Shown here: positions 1 to 5,456 of the stretch, piece after piece
Position numbering within the stretch: the first letter of the stretch is position 1
Layout of the letters: every line of letters begins with the position of its first letter
Assembly: GCA_013813675.1 (NCBI GenBank)
Contig: JACCRH010000004.1
Span: forward strand, 1-10,758
Length of the DNA: 10,758 bases
Source: Gemmatimonadales bacterium
GTDB lineage: Bacteria > Gemmatimonadota > Gemmatimonadetes > Gemmatimonadales > GWC2-71-9
Direction: 5' to 3'
Translations under genes and position numbers: made by a program
The notes under the pieces: generated by a model
Told to the model about the DNA's origin: nothing
Databases searched by the model: none
The model's input: only the letters and a program-made list of their open reading frames with translations

Positions 1-723
1 CGAGGCTCGGGAGGATGGCCAGGTTCTGCGCGGCGCCGTAATGACCGGCTTGTTCCGGCGTGCCGCCCAGCGCGGTCAAAGCGACCAGGTCGAGCTTGTC
101 GTACAGCCTGAGGGCGACCGCGGACAGGAGCAGCGGCGCGGCGTAGCCCCACAGCTTCCCGACCTGAAACGCCGCCCGGAGCGAGAAGGCCGGCCGCACG
201 AAGAAACGGCAGACGGCAAGCTCGATCAGCGATGCCCCGATGCTGCCGAGAACGGCGCCCTCGATGGACCGGCCGAGCTCGACGAACAGCACGACCAGCA
301 GCAGACGACTCACCCAGCGGGCGGCGGCGGCGAGGGCGCGCTCGCCGAAGTTGCGAGGGCGGGCGTGGCCAGCAACGACGCGACCGGCTGCGCCAGAGAC
401 CCGAGCAGCGCGGCTGCGGCCGCGGACATCGCCAGGTGGACGCTCACGATCGTCGAGCCGATAGGCCGCCAGTCAACCGACTCGGCCACGAACCTCACCG
501 AGGCCCGGCTGAAGACGGCAGCGAGACTCCACTCCACCCAGGCCACCAGGGCGGCGGCCACCATGAAAATGCCGTACCCATCCGGACCGAGGCGCCGGGC
601 CAGGTAGGCGGCGGTGAGCAGCCCCGTCGGGATGAGCAGGCTCTCCGCCAGAAATACGCGGACCCCACCCGCGAGCACGCGCCGGGTCGGGGTGGCCGGA
701 ACGGCGAGAGGCTCAGTAGTCAC
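1..723 (-). pseudogene. Wzx-type polysaccharide flippase, frame-broken and cut by the window edge
   Basis: This is a membrane flippase of the oligosaccharide/polysaccharide (MATE/MVF-like) superfamily, which would move lipid-linked glycans across the inner membrane. From a GTG at 723 the first frame encodes a typical N-terminus: a hydrophobic helix, then the signature LARRLGPDGYG (about residues 42-52) and further helices. It then collapses into a proline/alanine-rich tail and stops at 310-312. A different minus frame is coding-like from about 352 down to 1. It contains NFGERALAAAARW, a hydrophobic helix, SIGASLIELAV, GYAAPLLLSAVALRLYDKLDL and a glycine-rich segment, all expected of this family's middle region. 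From memory, relatives carry roughly 25-30 residues between the two parts, so an out-of-frame internal deletion near 350-360 fits better than a single-base slip. The GTG lies 6 bases after the upstream gene's stop, with no strong Shine-Dalgarno. The family call is fairly sure. Whether the lesion is real or an assembly error is not known. Confidence 0.7.
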
Positions 724-729
724 CGCAGC

Positions 730-1323
730 CTAGAGCGCCCCCGCCATCGCGATCCCCCCCGTCAGCAGAAGCGCCGCCGCCCAGACCAGATCGAAGTTGA
801 TCCAGTGGGTTCGCAGGATGGCAAGACCGGCCCACCGATAGACTACCCATGCCACGGCCGCCATCACGACGAGCAAGGCCGCGGTATGCGCGCCGATGCC
901 GCTCAGGGTCACTCGCGCGGGCACCCCGTCGTGCCCGTCTCCGAGTGCCACCAGTGCCGGGGCAACCATGAGCCCGGCGCCGTGGCCGGTGGCCATGATG
1001 AAGGACCAGAGGACGAGGTCGCGACCGCCCACTTTCATCCCCACCCACCGGGGGTGGCGATACCAGCGCACGAGCTTCCAGGCCCCGAACGCCAGCAGCG
1101 CGGCCGCCGCGACGATCGCGACCGCTCGGAGCGGCAGCACGCTCCCAAGCAGGAGGAGGGGCACGGCCACCGCCACCAGGGCGAGCATGTGCCCCAGCGC
1201 TATGGGCGGGAGCGCTCTCCAGAGCGCGCGCTCGCGCTGCTCCTGCAGCGCGAGCGACACCGCGAAGAGCCACCCCATGCCGGGGTTGAGGCCGTGGAAG
1301 GCCCCGAACCCCAGCAGCGTCAG
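730..1323 (-). CDS. Small multi-span inner-membrane protein with histidine-containing helices, function unknown
   Basis: This is an integral membrane protein of about 197 residues with some six predicted hydrophobic segments (approximately 2-24, 40-60, 63-86, 102-125, 141-163, 175-195). Histidines sit in or near helices: GAFHGLNP (His10), ALGHML (His45), ATGHGAG (His114) and GAHTA (His146). The repeated His-Gly motifs recall metal or thiol-redox carriers such as the NicO/RcnA or TauE/SafE-like groups, but I cannot assign it to any of these. The first ATG is at 1278. The 15 codons before it (ending HGLNPG) read as coding and complete the first helix, so I favour a CTG start at 1323, with GGCGGA at 1330-1335 as ribosome site. 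If that is rejected, the gene is 730-1278. It begins about 16 bases after the SBP56 stop and ends 6 bases before the flippase start, so it is the third gene of the operon. Confidence 0.72.
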   Translation of the reverse strand: MTLLGFGAFHGLNPGMGWLFAVSLALQEQRERALWRALPPIALGHMLALVAVAVPLLLLGSVLPLRAVAIVAAAALLAFGAWKLVRWYRHPRWVGMKVGGRDLVLWSFIMATGHGAGLMVAPALVALGDGHDGVPARVTLSGIGAHTAALLVVMAAVAWVVYRWAGLAILRTHWINFDLVWAAALLLTGGIAMAGAL

Positions 1324-1339
1324 CCAGATTCCGCCGTGG

Positions 1340-2734
1340 TCAGGATGGAAAGCAGAAGGTGTCAGTCGAGGCGTCTCCGCCCTCGAGCCGGACCTGGTGA
1401 GCCCGTGCGTCGCCGAAAGTGGCCAGGAAGCCGGGGTCTACCGAGATCCCGCCGTTGGGCTTCACGTCGAGCTTCACCATCCATCCCGGCATTCCCTCGG
1501 GGTAGAACTGCTCGTCCCACGAGCTGTAGAGCCCGTTGGTGAAGTAGACCCGCTTCCCGTCGCGGGAGATCTCCACCATCTGCGGGCCGCCTTTGAGTGG
1601 GCCGCCCTTCGGATGCCCCGCCTTGCGCACGATGCCGCCGATCTGCACCGTGCCGGTCAACTTGGCGTCGAGCGGATCGCTCACGTCGTACTGCCGCATC
1701 TCCCCGGTGCCCCAGCAGGAGACGTAGAGGAATCGGTCGTCGAGCGAGAGGTCGATATCGGTGACCAGCGGCGGCACTGCCTTGAAAGGCTGGAGGGCCG
1801 GAGGAAGCAGCGCGGGATCGGCCGGCTCGGCGGGAATGGTGGCGATCTTCTTGACCTTGAACGTCTCGTTCTCCCGATACCAGGCCCACACCGACGCCGA
1901 CAGGTCGGCCACGCTGATCACCACGCCGAAGAACCCGTAGGTCTTCCGGGGATCGTGCGCCGGCCGGAGCTCGAGCACCATCTGGTGCTCGTCGCCGATG
2001 TCGATCACCTGGGTCCGCTTGCGCCTGCGCAAGTCCCAGAAGTGGATCCGGTGGCCGTATTTCTTGCCCAGCAGGTCCTCCGGCACGACCCCGTTCTCGA
2101 ACTGCCGCGGCTCGCCCCACTCGCTGGTGATCATGACGTCGTGGGCGTAATGCCACCAGAAGTCGTATCCCAGGAACTGGTCGCCCCGGTCGATCTCCCA
2201 CGCGCCCAGGGGCTCGAACGTGAAGTGATCGAGCAGGAACACGCCGCCCGGCCCCTTGCCGTCCTCGGTGCCGCCCAGCGCGGAGATGTAGATCGCGTCC
2301 GGGCCGCAGTGGACGGTGTGCGGGCGGCTGTAGCCGGTCCGCGCCTTCACCGTTTCCGGCTCGATGATCTTCACGATCTTCGGCTTGAGCGGGTCGGGCT
2401 TGGTGTCCACCACGTAGATCCGCGAGCTCCTGATGCCGGGGACGATGAGGTAGCGCCGCTCCAGGTGTGGATGGGGCGACGGCGGACAGAGCGCGGAGCT
2501 GCAGGCGTTCCAGCCGAAGTGGTGCAGCTCGTCACCGACGTTGGGCAAGTCGAGCCGGTGCACTACGGTCGAGTAGGTGGGCGACTCCGGGTTCAGGTCC
2601 ACCACGCAGATCGCGTCCGGCACGCCGGGGCGGCCCGGATTGAGGGTTGCCACGTAGGCGTGGCGCTCCGGTGGAGCGCCCATGGCCATGCGGGGCGACG
2701 GGTAGAAAGTGGGATCGGGTCTCAGGAGAGTCAT
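1340..2734 (-). CDS. SBP56/selenium-binding protein family, putative methanethiol oxidase
   Basis: The 464-residue product matches the SBP56 (SELENBP1/MtoX) family over its whole length. This family forms a WD40-like beta-propeller; bacterial and human members oxidise methanethiol to formaldehyde, hydrogen sulfide and hydrogen peroxide, and the bacterial MtoX is copper-dependent. Visible family motifs are VGDELHHFGWNACSS (66-80), RSSRIYVVDTKPDP (102-115), RPHTVHC (137-143), GYDFWWH (189-195), DIDLSLDDRFLYVSCWG (326-342), KGGPQM (381-386) and the AHQVRLEGGD end (445-454). His71, His72, His139, His142 and His446 lie in conserved blocks. The human selenium-binding Cys57 position (SPQYC) is Ser55 here (SPTYS), and the human CSSC is CSSALC. 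There is no signal peptide, so it is probably cytoplasmic unless exported by another route. The ATG overlaps the stop of the cupredoxin gene as ATGA, with AAGGTG eight bases upstream, which implies translational coupling. The family call is very sure; the substrate is inferred. Confidence 0.93.
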   Translation of the reverse strand: MTLLRPDPTFYPSPRMAMGAPPERHAYVATLNPGRPGVPDAICVVDLNPESPTYSTVVHRLDLPNVGDELHHFGWNACSSALCPPSPHPHLERRYLIVPGIRSSRIYVVDTKPDPLKPKIVKIIEPETVKARTGYSRPHTVHCGPDAIYISALGGTEDGKGPGGVFLLDHFTFEPLGAWEIDRGDQFLGYDFWWHYAHDVMITSEWGEPRQFENGVVPEDLLGKKYGHRIHFWDLRRRKRTQVIDIGDEHQMVLELRPAHDPRKTYGFFGVVISVADLSASVWAWYRENETFKVKKIATIPAEPADPALLPPALQPFKAVPPLVTDIDLSLDDRFLYVSCWGTGEMRQYDVSDPLDAKLTGTVQIGGIVRKAGHPKGGPLKGGPQMVEISRDGKRVYFTNGLYSSWDEQFYPEGMPGWMVKLDVKPNGGISVDPGFLATFGDARAHQVRLEGGDASTDTFCFPS

Positions 2735-3618
2735 GATGAGGACACCTTGGTCTGTTTCGCCATGCCGTGCTCGAAGTGGGGCTTGCCGTCCTTGGCGTCG
2801 GGAAGGAAGCAGAGAAGGCCGTAGTCACCGGGAGGCAGGTCGACTTCGATGAACGAGTGCGTCTTCGGCATGATGGCGCTCAGGCCCCCGTGGACGGTGC
2901 CCGGCGGCGGGCCGACCGGCTTCATCCCCCAGGCGGTGAAATCCAGCGGCTTCTTGCCGGCATTCATCCGCACGATCGCGATCTCGTGCGGCTGTGCCCC
3001 CGCGTTGTCGATCCGGATCGTGTGCTTCCCGGCGGTGAGTGGGCGGGACAGTTCGAAGTCGTAGTCCTTCAGGGTGACGACCAGATCGGCCTCGGGCTCC
3101 GGGCCGGCTGGCCGGCTGGCTTCCACGACCTCGAGCTCGCGAGACATGCCCTTCATCACGTGGGGCATGCCGTCCGCGGCGGGAATGAAGCAGATCAGGG
3201 CGTAGGTGCCCGGCTCCAGCGCCTGGATCGAGGTGCTGGTGCTCCCGACCTCTGGCGGCGCGGGTCCGCCCGCGGGGGTAGCCCAGGTGGGAGGCCGCTC
3301 GCCCTTGAGCGCGGTGAGGAAGTCGGCGAGCCGCTTTCCCTCTCCGAGTTTCATCAACTGCACGTGATGCAGCGCGGGGCCCTGGTTGACCAGCCGGATC
3401 GTAGTGATCCCGGCCGGAATCTGGGCGGGGGCGTCGAACGCGTAGTCTCTGGCGGTGATCGTCAGAACGTTCTTCCCGCCCACGGCGCCCGAGGGCTGGG
3501 ACCCGGGCGGAGTGCTTTTGGAACTCGCGGCGTCAACGGCGGGCTTGTCGGCGCGGCAGCCGGCGAGCCCGACAGCCGAGCCGACTAGCGCAACGAGGCA
3601 TGCGGAGCGAGCGGACAT
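2731..3618 (-). CDS. Lipoprotein with two tandem cupredoxin-like domains
   Basis: This is a 295-residue secreted lipoprotein. The N-terminus has a positive start, a hydrophobic stretch and the lipobox LAGC with lipidated Cys21, followed by a Ser/Pro/Gly linker. Two similar beta-sandwich domains follow, at about 50-166 and 178-293. Each shows the pattern DYxF...AG...IRxxNxG...H, then YxLxCFxPxxxDGxPHxxxGM. The possible type-1 copper ligands are His84 or His85, Cys143, His153 and Met158 in the first domain, and His211, Cys270, His281 and Met286 in the second. The Cys-to-His spacing is ten residues, longer than in plastocyanin or azurin, so copper binding is inferred. Its gene is first in the operon and overlaps the SBP56 gene by 4 bases, so it may deliver copper or electrons to that enzyme or act beside it. 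The start at 3618 is chosen because GGAGGT lies 5 bases upstream and the signal peptide begins there; an in-frame ATG at 3708 lies inside the 19-bp repeats. Confidence 0.88.
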   Translation of the reverse strand: MSARSACLVALVGSAVGLAGCRADKPAVDAASSKSTPPGSQPSGAVGGKNVLTITARDYAFDAPAQIPAGITTIRLVNQGPALHHVQLMKLGEGKRLADFLTALKGERPPTWATPAGGPAPPEVGSTSTSIQALEPGTYALICFIPAADGMPHVMKGMSRELEVVEASRPAGPEPEADLVVTLKDYDFELSRPLTAGKHTIRIDNAGAQPHEIAIVRMNAGKKPLDFTAWGMKPVGPPPGTVHGGLSAIMPKTHSFIEVDLPPGDYGLLCFLPDAKDGKPHFEHGMAKQTKVSSS

Positions 3619-3623
3619 CGTAC

Positions 3624-3629
3624 ACCTCC
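3624..3629 (-). promoter_or_regulatory. Ribosome binding site deciding the lipoprotein start
   Basis: On the minus strand GGAGGT stands 5 bases before the ATG at 3618. It selects the signal-peptide start over the in-frame ATG at 3708, which would add 30 non-family residues ahead of the lipobox. Confidence 0.85.
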
Positions 3630-3666
3630 GGGTGGGGGTCTGGAGGTTTCCTGGTGAAGGGTCGAT

Positions 3667-3719
3667 CCATGCCGGACCAGGGTTACCATGCCGGACCAGG
3701 GTTACCATGCCGGATCAGC
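3667..3719. repeat. 19-bp tandem direct repeat, about 2.8 copies
   Basis: The unit CCATGCCGGACCAGGGTTA is present twice without change (3667-3685, 3686-3704). A third, partial copy (3705-3719) is identical for ten bases, then carries a C-to-T change and diverges at its end. The array lies 49-101 bases upstream of the lipoprotein start on the minus strand, where it could be a set of operator sites. On the plus strand it supplies ATG codons at 3669, 3688 and 3707. Because 19 is not a multiple of three, these fall in three different frames, and only 3688 reads into the kinase fragment. Confidence 0.95.
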
Positions 3720-4614
3720 CGTCACCCGTCAAGTCTGCCGCGCACTTGACACCCCTCCCGGCCGCCATGACATCGAGGTGGTCATCGAGCTCGACTCCGA
3801 CGCCTGCCTGACCCGGGTGGACCCCGGCCAGTTGGAGCAGGTGATCTTGAACCTGGTGGCGAACGCCCGGGACGCGATGCCGGCGGGCGGGATGCTCCGG
3901 GTCGGGACAGCCAAGATTGTGCTCGACGAGGCAGCCTCCCGCCGTCACGCGGAGACCAATCCCGGCGAGTATGTAACCCTCTTCGTCACCGACACCGGGG
4001 TGGGTATGACCCCCGAGGTGCGCGCCCGGATCTTCGAGCCCTTCTTTACCACCAAGCCCCCCGGCTCCGGGACCGGCCTCGGCCTGGCCATGTGCTACGG
4101 CATCGTGAAGCAGTCCGGTGGTCACGTCCAAGTGGAGAGCGATCCGGGCCAGGGCAGCCGATTCACCGTGCTGCTCCCTCGCGAGGCCAGCGCCGCGCCG
4201 GTTCCGGCCGCCGCAAGCGACGGACATCCGCCCGCGGGGCACGAGACCATTCTCCTGGTGGAGGACGACGCGTCCGTCCGCGAGCTCACCTCCCGCATGC
4301 TCGGAAGCGCCGGCTACCGGGTCATCGAAGCGTCGGACGCGGCGACGGCGAGGGAGTGCGCCGAGAAGATCGGTGGCGCGATCGATCTGCTGCTGGCGGA
4401 TGTCGTGATGCCGGGAGGCGGTGGGCAAGAGCTGGCGGAAGCCATGACCGCACGGATTCCAGGCCTCCGGGTGCTCTTCATGTCGGGCTATACCGCCGAC
4501 GTCGTGTTGCGGCAGGGCATCGTGCAGGAGGAGGTGGCGTTCCTGCCCAAGCCGTTCTCGCCGGATGCGCTTGCGGTAGCCGTCCGGGAGGCGTTGGACG
4601 GACCGGCTACCTAG
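3688..4614 (+). CDS. Truncated hybrid histidine kinase: HATPase plus receiver, no HisKA
   Basis: The 308-residue frame carries only the C-terminal half of a hybrid sensor kinase. The HATPase domain has N box NLVANARDAM (55-64), G1 DTGVGM (102-107), F box FEPFFTTK (116-123) and G2 GTGLGL (128-133). After a short Ala/Pro linker comes a complete receiver domain with acidic residues Glu192 and Asp193, phosphoacceptor Asp238, Ser266 and Lys288. There is no PAS domain, no HisKA helix and no phosphorylatable H-box histidine. Recognisable kinase sequence begins only around residue 27 (nucleotide 3766), and an in-frame stop at 3655 rules out a longer frame. The proposed ATG at 3688 lies in the 19-bp repeats and has no convincing ribosome site; a GTG at 3778 is an alternative. 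It resembles the same domains of the kinase at 5457-7766, but with many substitutions, so it is not a recent copy. It could be a 5'-deleted remnant or a free-standing ATPase-receiver partner. Its end overlaps the convergent MEDS gene by 8 bases. Confidence 0.72.
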   Translation: MPDQGYHAGSAVTRQVCRALDTPPGRHDIEVVIELDSDACLTRVDPGQLEQVILNLVANARDAMPAGGMLRVGTAKIVLDEAASRRHAETNPGEYVTLFVTDTGVGMTPEVRARIFEPFFTTKPPGSGTGLGLAMCYGIVKQSGGHVQVESDPGQGSRFTVLLPREASAAPVPAAASDGHPPAGHETILLVEDDASVRELTSRMLGSAGYRVIEASDAATARECAEKIGGAIDLLLADVVMPGGGGQELAEAMTARIPGLRVLFMSGYTADVVLRQGIVQEEVAFLPKPFSPDALAVAVREALDGPAT

Positions 4615-5215
4615 CGGTCCGCCCGCTGGAAAGCATCGTTCCTGGTCCGGCGAAGAGATGACTGTGGGCGCCGAGGATGGAGCTCAGGCCGGACTGGTTT
4701 GCCGTCTCGTCGAACAGGTCGATGCGGTAGGCGCAGTACAGGCTGCAGCGGCTTTCCGCGAGTACCCCATTCCAGAGGTCTTCCAGGCAAGCGGCCTCGG
4801 CATAGCGCTCTTCGGCCCAGAGCAGGCTCACCATCTCACCGAAGGCGCGAACCCTTCCGCTGCCCGAGCGCTCCCGCACCGTCCTCAAGGCTCCGCCGAC
4901 CACGGCGTCGAACCGCGACTGGTCCGGCCAGCCGTCCACCAGAAGCTGCGCGAGCGTGGTGCGGGCATCGAGGAAGAGCAGTCGCCCTTCGCGCTCCGCC
5001 TCGAGCGTGGCGCGGGCGTTTTCCTGGGTGAGATGGCGGGCGACCGCCTGGGTGTGCTCGGGCGTGGCGACGACGATGAGGCCGTCCGATCGCCTGATCC
5101 CTTCGGCCAGGTAGCGGCTGACGTTCCTGGCGAGAAGCTGGTCGTCCTCACCATACAGGTGGACGACGTGGTCGCCCGATTCCGCCCGGGTAAGGAGATC
5201 GGTCCATGAGGGCAT
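4607..5215 (-). CDS. MEDS-domain (DcmR-type sensory) protein
   Basis: The 202-residue protein matches the MEDS domain (methanogen/methylotroph DcmR sensory domain), a P-loop-like fold first described from the dichloromethane-responsive regulator DcmR and often encoded beside or fused to signalling proteins. Typical blocks are HVVHLYGEDDQLLARNVSRY (16-35), SDGLIVVATPEH (43-54), FLDARTTLAQLLVDGWPD (81-98), RFDAVVGGALR (101-111), RVRAFGEMVSLLW (121-133), YAEAACLEDLWN (138-149) and SLYCAYRID (158-166). The final 35 or so residues look unconserved. No DNA-binding or kinase domain is attached, so it probably acts through a partner protein in the cytoplasm. The start at 5215 has TGGAGG nine bases upstream. 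It diverges from the hybrid kinase at 5457, sharing a region of about 240 bases, which suggests a functional pair. The ligand is unknown. Confidence 0.9.
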   Translation of the reverse strand: MPSWTDLLTRAESGDHVVHLYGEDDQLLARNVSRYLAEGIRRSDGLIVVATPEHTQAVARHLTQENARATLEAEREGRLLFLDARTTLAQLLVDGWPDQSRFDAVVGGALRTVRERSGSGRVRAFGEMVSLLWAEERYAEAACLEDLWNGVLAESRCSLYCAYRIDLFDETANQSGLSSILGAHSHLFAGPGTMLSSGRTAR

Positions 5216-5252
5216 GCAGCGGATCCTCCAAAGTCTTGCCTGGCCTGCATTA

Positions 5253-5281
5253 CTTTTTATGCTCGCAAGCGGTTCTATACT
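5253..5281 (+). promoter_or_regulatory. Possible promoter in the MEDS/kinase divergent region
   Basis: The 5216-5456 intergenic region has a local A/T-rich patch (5249-5262) that stands out from its surroundings. TATACT at 5276-5281 is a good -10 match pointing toward the kinase. The -35 candidate (around 5253-5259, T-rich) is poor, so this is only a suggestion. I found no convincing minus-strand promoter for the MEDS gene here, although it should lie in the same region. Confidence 0.25.
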
Positions 5282-5443
5282 ACCGCGCTGGCTAACAGTT
5301 CGCCACCCGGGTCAGGTCGAGTCATGGCCCCGACGCACGAGTCCCGATTCCACAAAATGAACCAACCCACTTCGCCGCCGCCCGCGGTGTCCGCACGTGT
5401 CCGCTACTCCTGATCCCGCCCGAGCGGCGGGCCTCGCCCCCCA

Positions 5444-5451
5444 GGGGGAGG
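5444..5451 (+). promoter_or_regulatory. Ribosome binding site deciding the hybrid kinase start
   Basis: GGGGGAGG ends 5 bases before an in-frame GTG at 5457. The more upstream in-frame GTG at 5397 has no purine-rich site before it. The residues between the two starts are a low-complexity Ala/Pro/Gly stretch, so 5457 is preferred. Confidence 0.65.
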
Positions 5452-5456
5452 ACCAG

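Noticed and set aside
232..1542. Plus-strand open frame of 436 codons over the flippase and membrane-protein genes
   Set aside because: It is very rich in Arg, Pro and Gly, spans two opposite-strand genes and has no family resemblance.
896..2824. Plus-strand open frame of 642 codons opposite the membrane-protein and SBP56 genes
   Set aside because: It is a shadow of well-supported minus-strand genes and shows no recognisable motif.
3667..3719. The 19-bp repeats as a CRISPR array
   Set aside because: The units are directly adjacent with no spacers, and no cas gene is present.
5241..5258. Sigma-54 promoter suggested by TGGC before the kinase
   Set aside because: The GG and GC elements are not at the required spacing.
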